Below, in pieces: positions 12,446 to 22,561 of a stretch of DNA of 64,000 bases (its first letter is position 1; every line of letters begins with the position of its first letter). Location of the stretch: positions 338,065,948-338,129,947 of the forward strand of contig NC_058523.1 of the NCBI RefSeq assembly GCF_904849725.1, given 5' to 3'. Source of the stretch: Hordeum vulgare subsp. vulgare. Its lineage: Eukaryota; Streptophyta; Magnoliopsida; Poales; Poaceae. The position numbers and the translations under genes are program-made. Under the pieces are notes generated by a model that was given only the letters and a program-made list of their open reading frames with translations, was not told the DNA's origin and searched no databases.

Positions 12446-15300
12446 AGCATCCCCAAGCTTAACTCGTGCTCGTCCTCGAGTAGGGACGTGATAAAGACTG
12501 AATTTTTGATGTGGAACGCTACCTAGCATAGTTGTCATTTGTAACTTTCTTTCATGTGACATGAATGTTCAGATCCGTAAGATTCAAAACAATAGTTTGC
12601 TATTGACATGAAAACAATAATACTTCAAGCAAACTAGCAAGGTAATCATGAACTTTCGAAATAACAATGCCAAAGAAAGTTATCCCTACAAAATCATATA
12701 GTCTGGCTATGCTCCATCATCCCCACACAACTAATTTAAATCATGCACAACCCCGGTATTGGCCAAGTAATTGTTTTCGCACTCTTATTTTCTCAAACCT
12801 TTTTCAACTCTCACGCAATACATGAGCGTGAGCCATGGATATAGCACTATAGGTGGAATAGAGTGTGGTGGAGGTTGTGAGACAAAAAGGAGGAGATGGT
12901 CACATTGACTCGGCGTATCAAAGAACTATGGAGATGCCCATTAATAGATATCAATGTGAATGAGTAGGGATTGCCATATAAAGGATGGACTAGAGCTATA
13001 AGTATGTGAAAGCTCAAAAGGAGAACTAGTGGGTGTGCACCCAACTTGCTTGCTCATGAAGACCTAGGGAAATTTTGAGGAAGCCCATCATTGAATGTAC
13101 AAGGCAAGTTATGTAATGAAGATTCCCACTAGTATATGGTGGTGACAAAACGAGAGGCTCTCAATCATGAAGAACATGGTGCTATTATGTAGCACAAGTG
13201 TTGAAAGAGATAGTAGCATTGTCCCTTCTCTCTTTTTCTCTCTTTTTTTGTGTGAGCTCTTTTACCTCTTTCCATATCTATTTTTTTTATTGTGGGCAAC
13301 TTTGGCCTCTTTTTTTTTCCTCACATGGGACAATGCTCTAATAATAATGATCATCACACTTTTATTTACTCACAGCTCAAAGCTTAGAACGATGATGACT
13401 CTATAGGAAATGCCTCCGGCAGTGTACCGGGATGTGCAACGATCTAGCTTGGCGTATGACATTGAAACATCTCGCTAGCTATCTTACGATCATGTAATGG
13501 CAATATGAGAGCGACGGCACAAGTCTTGAGACGGAATGGTGGGAGTTTCATGGCAATATATCTCGGGATGGCTATGAAAATGCCATAGTAGGTACTTATG
13601 GTGGCTGTTTTGAGGAAGGCATATGGTGGGTTTGTGCACCGGCGAAAATTGTGCGGTACTAGAGAGGCTAGCAATGGTGGAAGGTGAAAGTGCATCTATA
13701 CCATGGAGTCACATTAGTCATGAAGAACTCACATACTTGTTGCGAAAGTTTTTATTAGTAATCGAAACAAAGTGCTAAACGCATACTCCTAGGGGAAAGG
13801 TTTGTAGGTGTAAACCATCGCGCGATCCCGACCGCAACACAAAGGATGACAATCAATAGATCAATGATGCTCCAGCTTCCTAACATAGTGGTTCACCATA
13901 CATGCATGTTACGGGAATCACTAACTTCAACACAAGTATTTCTAGATTCACAACACCCTACTAACATAACTCTTAATATTACCAAATCCACGTCTCAAAA
14001 CTAATTGAGAGGAATCAAACTTCTCTTTCTACTCAATGCACATGAAGATGGAAGTTTTACTGTATACTCTTTGGGTACCTATCACCTTTGGGACTACTTT
14101 CATAGCACAAGCCAACTACCAAGTTACGCACCGCCGTGCTCTGAAAGATCTAAGTGAAGCACATAGAGCAAAATGGTCTAGCTCAAAATATATAAGGGAA
14201 GCACAATGAGTATTCTAGCAAATTCACGATGAGTGCGTGTATCTCTCAAAAGGTGTGTAGCTAGGATGATTGTGACACAACAAAAATAAAAGACTCCTAC
14301 GATACAACACGCTCCAAGCAAAACACATATCATGTGGTGAATAAAAATATAGCTCCAAGTAAAGTTACCGATGGATTGAAGACGAAAGAGGGGATGCCTT
14401 CCCGGGGCATCCCCAAGCTTAGGCTTTTTGGTGTCCTTGAATTTGGCTTGGGATGCCTTGGGCATCCCCAAGCTTGAGCTCTTTCCACTCTTTATCCCTT
14501 TTTCCATGAGAACACCACCCAAAACTTTAAAACTTCACAACACAAAACTTAAACAGAAACTCGTGATATCATCATTACAAGAAAACAAACTACCACCTCT
14601 TTAGGTACTGTAGATATCTTGATTTCTATTTATATTGGTGTTAGATTACTATATTCTCACTTTTTCATGCCTAGTACCCCCGATACTATCCATAGTTATA
14701 TCAAAACAAGCAACCAACACAACAAAAACAGAATCTGTCAAACACAGACCAGTCTGTAGCAATTTGTATACTTCATATACTTATGGTACCCCAAAAATTC
14801 TGAAAAATTCCTACAGCCTGGGAAAAAGGCATATCAACCAGCAGAAAAAGAATCAACTCAAAATCCCTTTCTGAATAAAAAGGAAAAATAATTTCTTGAG
14901 CGAAAAGTTTCTGTCTTTTTCCAGCAAGATCAAACAACCAACACCAAACTAGTCATAAAGGTTTTGCTTGGCTCAAACACAAAAAGAAATACAAAAGACA
15001 CAATCATAACAGAATTATGATGGTGTGGACACAACAAAACAGAAAGCAAAAAAGCAGAGATAAATTCATTGGGTTGCCTCCCAACAAGCGCTATTGTTTA
15101 ACGCCCTTAGCTAGGCATAAGGTGATTCAATGATGCTCACATAAAAGATAGCAATCGGACACGAAGAGAGCATCATGAAATATGTGAAAAACATATTTAA
15201 GTCTAACATACTTCCTATGCATAGGCATTTGTTAGGAAAACAGATTGTCAAGACAACAAATAGTTACCATATGCAAGGAAGAAGAAAGAGACAATATCAA
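12446..15300 (-). other. Internal non-coding region of element C
   Basis: Mostly A/T-rich sequence without a coding frame I can support. The polypurine-like motif that precedes the 3' LTR (forward strand CATCCCCAAGCTT) recurs near 14408 and 14464, and again inside the small ORF near 15634. A run of pyrimidines lies at about 13225-13320. Confidence 0.6.
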
Positions 15301-15741
15301 TCACAAAATAACGAGAGGTGAATTGGTAATATGAAAGTTTCTACCACAACATTTTCCTCTCTCATAGCAATTACATGTGGGATCATAATCAAATTCAACA
15401 ATATAACTATCACATAGGATATTCTTTTCATGATCCACATGCATGCAAAGTTGACGCTCTTCAAAAATAGTGGGATTATCATCAACCAAAGTCATGACTT
15501 CTCCAAACCCACTTTCAATATTATTGCAAATACCATATTCATCATGAGTCTTAAACAAATTTTCAAGATCATAAGAAAAATCATTACCCCAATCATAATC
15601 ATTGCAACAAGTAGTGGATATAGCAAAACTAACATCCCCAAGCTTAAAGTTTTGCATATTTTTAGCATGATTGACACTAATAGGATTTATAGTGAAACCA
15701 TTGCAATCATGCTTTTCATTCAAGGAGCCCTCGTGAATCAC
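15301..15741 (-). CDS. Unknown 146-codon ORF of element C
   Basis: A 146-residue reading frame, the only sizeable frame in element C internal sequence. It is rich in Cys, Asp, Glu and Asn, with CCNDYDWGNDFSYDLE near the middle and a C-terminal CNCYERGKCCGRNFH stretch that could bind metal. I do not recognise a catalytic domain. Similar peptides are, to my memory, frequent in Triticeae retrotransposon annotations, but I cannot check this. It sits between the primer site and the long non-coding part, where gag would normally be, so it may be a gag-position protein of a non-autonomous family. Whether it is translated is unknown. Confidence 0.5.
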   Translation of the reverse strand: MIHEGSLNEKHDCNGFTINPISVNHAKNMQNFKLGDVSFAISTTCCNDYDWGNDFSYDLENLFKTHDEYGICNNIESGFGEVMTLVDDNPTIFEERQLCMHVDHEKNILCDSYIVEFDYDPTCNCYERGKCCGRNFHITNSPLVIL

Positions 15742-16109
15742 TTCATGAATTTCTTAAAGAGATTATCAAGTGGATGAGGATCCATATCAATAGATTTTCA
15801 GCAATTGGTTCAACATAATTGGACCTCTTAAAGAGATTAGCAAGTGGATGAGGATCCATATCAATACATTTTCAGCAAGCGAAGATGCAAGCATATTGAA
15901 GGCACATAGCACACAAGCAAAGGAAAGGCAAACGAAAAAGGCAAATATTTTTGTAATTTTTTTTTCAGAAGTGGGGGAGAGGAAAACGAGAGGCAAAAAA
16001 GTAAATGCAAGAGATGAGTTTGCGACACTTACTTGGATAAGCTTCACCTAGAATAATCCCCGGTGCCAGAAACTGACACGTTGACGGGAGACTATTCTTG
16101 ACTTGATCC

Positions 16110-16127
16110 TCCCCGACAACGGTGCCA
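16110..16127 (-). other. Primer binding site of element C (tRNA-Asp type)
   Basis: On the minus strand it reads TGGCACCGTTGTCGGGGA, differing at two positions from the site complementary to plant tRNA-Asp (TGGCGCCGTTGCCGGGGA), which Athila-clade elements use. It lies ten bases inside the 5' LTR. A second, shorter TTTCTGGCACCGGGGA copy lies about 50 bases further in. Confidence 0.75.
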
Positions 16128-16137
16128 GAAATCCTTC

Positions 16138-17642
16138 TGCTGCCTCTTGAGATTGCGTTGGTTTTCCCTTGAAGAGGAAAGGGTGATGCAGCACAGAAGC
16201 AGTAAGTATTTCCCTCAGTTTGACAACCAAGGTATCAATCCAGTAGGAGAATCAAGCCAAGTATCCAGAGTACCTGCGCAAACACAAACGAGCTTGCACC
16301 CAACGCTATAAAGGGGTTGTCAATCCCTTCAAGATTGATTGCAAAGTGAGATCTGAAGGTGTAAAGTGCAACGAAGTAAAAGTGTAAGGCTGAAAATAAG
16401 ATGTGAAGTAGACCCGGGGGCCATAGTGTTTACTAGAGGCTTCTATCAAAATAGCAAATATTATGGTGGGTGAAAAAATTACTGTCGAGCAACTGATAGA
16501 ACCGTGCAAAGTCATGACGATATCTAAGGCAATGATCATACATATAGGCATCACATCCGAGACAAGTAGACCGATACTTTATGCATCTACTACTATTACT
16601 CCACACATCGACCGCTATCCAGCATGCATCTAGTGTATTGAGTTCATGACGAACAGAGTAACGCCTTAAGCAAGATGACATTATGTAGAAGGATAAACTC
16701 AAACCAATGATGTAAACCCCATCTTTTTACCCTTGATGGCAACAACACGATGCGTGCCTCGCTACCCCTTCTGTCACTGGGTGAGGTTGCCACACGGTAT
16801 GAACCCAAAACCAAGCACTTCTCCCATTGCAAGAACCATAGATCAAGTTGGCCAAAAAAACCCACAACTCGAAGAGAATTACAAGGATATGAAATCATTC
16901 ATATAAGAGATCAGAAGAAACTCAAATAAGATTCATAGATAATCTAACCATAACTCCACAATTCATCGGATCTCGACAAACACATCGCAAAAGAAGATTA
17001 CGTCGGATAGATCTCCATGAAGATCATGGAGAACTTTGTATTGAAGATCCAAGAGAGAGAAGAAGCCATCTAGCTACTAGCTATGGACACAAAGGTCTAT
17101 GGTGCACTACTCACGCATCATCGGAGAGGTCATGGTGTTGATGAAGAAGCCCTCCGTATCCGAATCCCCCTTCGGCAGGGCACTAGAACGTGCCCCAGAT
17201 GGGATCTTGCGGAGACAGAATCTTGTGGCGGCAGAAAAGTATTTTCGTGGATCTCTCGCGCAGTTTTGGATTTTTCAGGAATTTATAGGCGGAAGAGGTA
17301 GGGCATACGAGCCACAAGGGTCCCACAAGCCTTCTAGGTGCGGCCCCCTGGCCGCGCCTAGGGGGCTTGTGAAGTCCCCTGGTGCCCCCTGCCTTGGTTC
17401 TCACGTCCCATGCGTATCTTTTGTTCCGGAAAAATCTTTTCGGAAGTTTTATTCCGTTTGGACACCGTTTAAAATCCTCCTCTGAAAAGGGTCAAAAACA
17501 CGGAAAAAATAGGAACTCGCACTTGGCACTAAGTTAATAAGTTAGTCCCAAAAAAGATATAAAAGGCATACAAAACATCCAATGTTTGACAAGATAATAG
17601 CATGGAACCATCAAAAATTATAGATACGTTGGAGACGTATGA
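16138..17642 (-). repeat. 5' LTR of element C
   Basis: Direct repeat of 10940-12445. On the minus strand it starts TCATACGTCTCCAACG (second base changed from G) and ends at 16138 next to the primer site. TSD GTCCC follows at 17643-17647. Confidence 0.9.
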
Positions 17643-17647
17643 GTCCC

Positions 17648-19180
17648 TGAGAAGAAGAACCAGTACTTGATGAGTAAGGGCACAAGGCAAGGGGTTCGAA
17701 GAGGGTAAACAGTCAGACACGTACTCTTCCTCATCCCTCGTGCTGAAGGCCGAGAAATCAAAATCCACATCCCCCTCGACATCCGTCGGGGGAGATGCGG
17801 CTCTGGGACACTTGACGGGCGCGGCAGGCGGAGCTTGCCAGACGGGGAGGTTGGAATTGGCGTGTCGAAGCACTCGCCTGGGCCTCTGGCGGGCTAGAGG
17901 CTCCTCCTCTTCATCATCCTCCTCGTCTGCATCGGGTGCCCGTTCCTCCGAAGGACCCCCGACCGCCGAGCTGCAGGGCTCTGCGGCGAGCTCCTCCTCC
18001 TCCAACGCCTCTTCATCAGACAATCCCTCGTCATAGAATCCAATGCTCCCTGCCACTTCAGCAAGGGCCTGCTCCTCGGCCCGGCTAGCGATGTACGCCA
18101 CCTCCTCGTCAGTGGTCTCGCGAAGAAGGCCGGTCTCTTCTATGATGGGTTTCTCCGACAAGCAGTCAAAAAGGACAAGACATCGTCCTCCTTGGGCTTG
18201 ATCCAAGTCACAACAACGCCATGAGCGTTACACTCCGGCATCATTGCCGTGAGTGCACTTAAGGCAGAATTGTTGCACAAGGGTACAACGCCATGCGGGA
18301 ATCGAGGCCTCGTGTCTGACTTGAACAGCTTCTAGAAAATGAAGGCATTCCCATCACCGTTAGATTGTTGTTCAACCCAGTCCGCAGTCGCATGATGTCC
18401 AAAACATTCACAAAGGCCGAGGCTAGCCTTCCTCCCCTATTCTGGAGGGGGGCGATACGCCTGTGGATAAAATCGGCACCCACCATCTCTATTGTCAACC
18501 ATGCGGCCCTGAGACGCAGGATCATGTTGACGGCGACAATCAGCTTCTTATCATCCGGGCCGAGGTCGCTCAAGTGCTTGTCGCGGGAATCGATCTTGGC
18601 GGTCCTGGGCTCGCAGAAGGGCATATACTTCTCCTCGCGGATCCAACACCACTTCTCGCGCCATTCTTCCCACTTCTCCCAAAGGGCCCCATCCATATAC
18701 ATCTCCTTGCATCCAGTCCTTAGAATCCAAGTGATGGAGCACGAAAGAGCATCCCCTCCCTGGATGCGGGGAACGAAATAGTGGCGGAAGAGGGCGGTGT
18801 TGGGTGTGATCCCGACAAAATTCTCGCAGAGATGCACGAATATAGACATGCATGTCACCGTATTCGGCATGAAATCCTAAAGATGAAAGCCATAGGTGTA
18901 CATGATGTCGATGAAGAACTCAGAAAAGGGCGGGCAGAGCCCAAAATAAAACTAATCAGCCAAGAAGGGATACTTATCTAGAGCACCGCCAGCCTCTCCC
19001 GGGGTCACGTGTGTGGCTGATGCGCCTTCGTCTTGGCCGCCCACATGTTCTAGTAGCGCTTCTTCAAGAAGAACCCATCGGGCCCAGGGGGAAAATAGGT
19101 GAGCTCCTTCCGCATCTTCGCCAACTCTTTCTCCGCAACAGCAGGTTCCCCTTCTTGCCTTTGGCTCCCTTAGGTGCCAT
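17648..19180 (-). pseudogene. aORF of element A, N-terminal part (gypsy-type transposon domain)
   Basis: The N-terminal half of the antisense ORF of element A. The likely start is the ATG at 19180 (MAPKGAKGKKGN). The frame shifts several times, then reads through a conserved globular part at about 18870-18260 (FVHLCENFVGITPNTALFRH; WEEWREKWCWI). This resembles the 'putative gypsy-type transposon' domain, PF04195-like. An acidic part follows at 18206-17730 (AEVAGSIGFYDEGLSDEEAL and a D/E-rich run). Element C interrupts it at the GTCCC duplication. With C and one TSD copy removed, the frame continues into 10934-10683, although a pyrimidine-rich AG just before the junction could also be an intron end. 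The role of the protein is unknown. Confidence 0.78.
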
Positions 19181-19759
19181 AACGACGGCAGAAGTTGTGG
19201 CCCTCCGGAGGGCGGCCTCGGAAGCAAAGGTGCGGGCGGGGAAGAAAACTTCGGTTGGAAGAAGGAGGCGGCGCCGGTTTCAAGATTGAAAAGAGTTGGG
19301 AAGGGACGAAGGGCTTGTGCGCTTGCATTTTCCCCTCTTATGCGGAGAGGGGTGGAGGAACACGACGACCCTTGCGTGCCCAACCAACGGTTCAGGGCGC
19401 TCGTGGCCACCTTGGCCACTATGCACACGCCTCCCCACTTCGCGCGTTCAATGCGCGACATGGGGAAAGGCTATTCGTAACGGCTCCAAAGCTAAAGAGT
19501 ACCCTGTCATGGAAACCCATGCACCACTTTGGGCCTGGCCCAGCAACGCCCCGCGCGTGTGCGTGGCCCAGGCCCGGGGGCTCCCGTCGGTGCACTAGAG
19601 ACTGGGGTCCCTTGTGCCCGAGACTTGTGCACGGGCACCAGTGACGCCCCTGGCAGCAGCGCACGAGGAAGACTGGCAGGAAGAAAAACCAAGACCCACC
19701 GAGGCCACGCCCCTCCCCCCTCTCCGAGGGCATAGAGTACAAGAGCTCCAGATACAAGA

Positions 19760-19945
19760 CCCCGGCCAGCCCTCCTTGCCGGGAAGATTCGCAAGGCCCC
19801 GGCAAGCCCTCCTTGCTGGGAAGACTTCCAAAGATTCACAAGGTCCTAGCAAGCCCTCCTTGTCGGTATGACTGGCAAGCCCTCCTTGCTGGGAAGGTAT
19901 TCAAGCCCCCGGCAAACCCCCCTTGCCGGGAAGATAATCAGGTCC
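19760..19945 (+). repeat. Tandem palindromic units in LTR of element A
   Basis: About five imperfect units containing CCGGCAAG...CCTCCTTGCCGGGAAG. Each can fold on itself because CCCGGCAAG is the reverse complement of CTTGCCGGG. The LTRs of element B carry related GCCGGGAAG-type repeats at about 54270-54500 and 57750-57970. They sit upstream of the TATA box, in the U3 part. Confidence 0.7.
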
Positions 19946-20209
19946 TCTGACAGGGACACCAGACCAGCAAGTTCCTTTCTCTCGCTAGGTGTCCACCCCT
20001 GTTTCTACCACAATCCAACCGCTCCAGCGCATCCTTCATGCGCCACCGCAAGACCCAGGTGTTGATCCACCTGGGTACGTGTTGCGACTACCTCGTTGCA
20101 GGTCAGGGATCAGACAAGGCATTTACTGCCCCTCACACCACCGTAGAAGATGAGCGGTGAACCCTGTTCACTACGCAACCTTTGAGCACACTCTTGGTGA
20201 CCCCTTGCC

Positions 20210-20217
20210 TATAAAAG
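20210..20217 (+). promoter_or_regulatory. TATA box of element A LTR
   Basis: TATAAAAG followed by GAGGCCCAAGG, about 270 bases before the LTR end. The equivalent place in the right LTR of element B also reads TATAAAAGG on the minus strand (about 57445-57455). The left LTR of B has TATCAAAGG there. Confidence 0.6.
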
Positions 20218-20485
20218 GAGGCCCAAGGCTCATTCTCTGGGGGTTAGACTTTTTGGGATTTAAGACCCCTTAATCACCAGCTAAGTTATTGTAGCAAATC
20301 ACCCTACAGTAATCCCCCAATACAAACTAAGCAGGAGTAGGGTTTTACGCGCCAAGCGGCCTGAACATGGGTAAATGACCTTCTGGTGTTCATTGTTAGC
20401 TCCACTCTCGGTGCCACATCTCTCCCTCCGCCGAACGATCAAGGGATGCTTCAAGCTTCCCATAGGTGTCGATTCCCCCGACACT

Positions 20486-20886
20486 CTCACTCAGGGGCTT
20501 AGCTGCGAACATGCTTTCGCCTAAGTTAAAAACCCTTCCGAGTGAATAGAAACCTATTCACTCAGATGCTTAGCTGCGAATGAGTCTTCACCTAAGTATA
20601 GAAACTACTCCGAGTGAAGAGCAATCCTCTACCTCGGAGGCTTACCTGCGAACATGTTTTCGCCTAAGTTAAAAACCCTTCAGATTGAATAGCAACCTAT
20701 TCACTCGGATGCTTAGCGGCGAACCAATTTTCACCTAAACATAGAAACCACTCCGAGTGAAGAGCAATCCTATCACTCGGGGGCTTAGCCGCGAATCAAT
20801 CGCCTAAGTTAAAAACCCTTCTAAATGAATAGCAACCTATTCACTTGGGAACTTAGCAGCGAATCAGTTTTTGCACAAGTTAGATT
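20486..20886 (+). repeat. Tandem array, six 71-72 bp units in a 143-bp dimer pattern
   Basis: The anchor CTTAGC(T/C/G)GCGAA recurs at 20498, 20569, 20641, 20712, 20784 and 20852, giving periods of 71, 72, 71, 72 and 68. Odd units continue with TCGCCTAAGTTAAAAACCC and even units with TTCACCTAAGTATAGAAAC, so the true repeat is a dimer of about 143 bp. It lies in the region between pol and aORF of element D. Confidence 0.9.
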
Positions 20887-21947
20887 CTCCGAATGTTGTG
20901 AACATTCAAAAACCAAACAAACTCAGCCAAATGCTGATAAATTCAAAGAAATCCAGCACGAATAAAAGTCGTCCATGCAGACGAAAGTACTCGGGTTCAA
21001 CACCCGAATGAAGTTTTAATGGATACAGTAACACTCGGCATACCGAGGCGAATTAAAATTTGGACGGTAACAAAGTTCCTTCTCAACGCTCACCAGGACT
21101 CGCAGGCTCAACGAAGGTGTCAAGGTCGATACCATCAGCAATGCGAGTCGCCACATCAATGAAGGTCTCCGTGAAATGTTCAAACTGGAGCTTCTTCGTA
21201 TTAGCCACCTAGAGCGCCTTCAACTTGTCTTCCCTAACTTCTTTGCAATGGACCCGGACGAGCGAAAGGGTCATGTTAGCTCTGCATCACGCAATAGACT
21301 TCTTCCACGCCTACACCCTATTGGGAATCTGGTCCAAGCGGCTCATTATGGACACCAGATCAGTCTGGAAAGTGTCTTCACGCCACAGCTCCTTGTCATT
21401 CTTCCCTAATGCAGCTCGCAGTCGCGCAACGTACCCCTGTACCTTCAAGAGACGAGCGTTGAGTTGAAACATATATATGGCCATGGCATCTGAAACAGGT
21501 GACTTGTTGGGGTCCAGATCCGGCTCCACCTCTTCGGTCTCCTCATCAAAGTCTAGGAAGAATTCTTTGTGAAGGAAAAAACAAAAAGTCAGTCACAATT
21601 CATTTGGTAAAGTTCGAAGAGATCCACTCAGTGAAAGAAGCATACTAGTAAGTGACCCGAGCATTTTGGTCAGGAAGTCCTTCAGATACTTTTCCATGGC
21701 GTCCCCCCTATTCGCCATTTTCTCAAGCTTTTTCCCCCATTCGAGTCATTCTTTCTTCAGCTTCGTGTTTTCTTCTTCCAACTTACCGATTTCCAAGAGC
21801 TTCTTCTGAGCAGCCTCGGACCTTATCCTTGTCCTCGAGTGCTTTCTTCAAGGCATCCAAGTCATTGGTCTTCACTTCCAGATCTAGCTGAAGTTGGTAC
21901 TTCTCTGATTCCAAGTTGGCATACTTGGATCCAATCTCACACGCTTT

Positions 21948-22561
21948 CTGAAAAACATCAAGGAAATAGTTCAGTCGACACTAATATTTTTCCGCTCCCG
22001 AGTGGATAAGTACAGTTCAGTGGACCAAATGGTGGCCCGCCACACCCACCCACAATTTCTATAAATACAAAAAAGGATTTTGCATCCAAGTTCTTAAGAC
22101 TAATGTCATTCGTAAATGATCGACATTAGTATCGGGGACTACACCAAGTGGGTGCACTCAGCGTGCCCCACTGGATACAAACCACTCAACCAGGTATGTC
22201 ATGGCCGAGTCACGAAAAGGAAATAGAGTGTGTCTTCCAATTAGACCCATGTCGATGCAAGAACTTGACAGCGGGCTCAGGGACTACACCGAGTGGGTGC
22301 ACTCAGCATGCCCCCACTCGATAAAAAACCACCCGACCAGGTCCGGCCTCGCCGAGTCAAAAAGAGAGAAAAACACTTCAAATTAGACCCATGCTGATGC
22401 AAGCACTCGACAACGGTCTTGGGGACTACACCTAGCGGGTTCACTCAGCGTGCCCCCACAGGATCAGAGACAAACAACCACACGACGCAAGAAAACAACC
22501 AGTGGGTGCAAAAGCAAGATTGAGAAGACTCAATCAGAAATGAACTTACAATTGCACTTAC
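21948..22561 (-). other. Predicted GT-AG intron in element D aORF
   Basis: On the minus strand the coding frame meets GTAAGTGC at 22561. It resumes after TTTTTCAG at 21948 with a coiled-coil frame (KACEIGSKYANLESEKYQLQ). Between these sites no open frame is present, and three copies of a roughly 143-bp repeat occur. The splice sites fit plant consensus. Splicing itself is inferred. Confidence 0.65.
22134..22465 (+). repeat. About 143-bp direct repeats within aORF intron
   Basis: The motif GGGGACTACACC(A/G)AGTGGGTGCACTCAGC recurs at 22134, 22279 and 22421 (periods 145 and 142). Similar sequence lies between copies (CCGAGTCA..., AATTAGACCCATG(C/T)(C/T)GATGCAAG). The last unit is partial. Confidence 0.85.

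Larger units (their letters stand above)
10940..17642 (-). mobile_element. Element C: Athila-like non-autonomous LTR retrotransposon
   Basis: Two direct LTRs of 1506 and 1505 bp (10940-12445 and 16138-17642) flank 3.7 kb of internal sequence. The TSD is perfect: GTCCC at 10935-10939 and 17643-17647. A primer site resembling the 3' end of tRNA-Asp lies inside the right LTR, so the element reads on the minus strand. It contains no gag, protease, RT or integrase that I can recognise, only one unknown ORF. I infer it moves with enzymes from another Athila-like element. The LTRs differ at 4 of the first 68 aligned bases, so the insertion is not very recent. It interrupts the aORF of element A. Confidence 0.9.
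6434..20483 (+). mobile_element. Element A: Tat/Retand-lineage Ty3 element, 3' half, split by element C
   Basis: The plus-strand order is pol (RNase H and integrase), a non-coding spacer, an aORF on the opposite strand, then a 3' LTR. A long antisense reading frame between pol and the 3' LTR is typical of the Tat lineage (Grande, Retand, RIRE2 types; established knowledge). The left part, with 5' LTR and gag, is beyond the window, split off by the Tekay insertion. The aORF is interrupted by C at 10940-17642. The base pairs after the LTR (CTCTC, 20484-20488) belong to the tandem repeat of element D, so A appears to have inserted into D. Confidence 0.8.
19585..20483 (+). repeat. 3' LTR of element A
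   Basis: About 899 bp. It starts CGTCGGTGCACT (TG changed to CG) after a G-rich tract GGCCCGGGGGCTCC (19571-19584), and ends ...GATTCCCCCGACA. The start, end and hairpin-rich interior are similar to both LTRs of element B, which lies in the opposite orientation at 53705-58110. A and B therefore belong to related families. Confidence 0.8.

Noticed and set aside
17740..18036. Ser-rich plus-strand frame
   Set aside because: It is the complement of the acidic D/E-rich part of the element A aORF; the minus strand carries the recognisable protein.
20486..20886. CRISPR-like regular repeat
   Set aside because: Units are contiguous without unique spacers, 71-72 bp long and diverged. It is a tandem repeat inside a plant retrotransposon.
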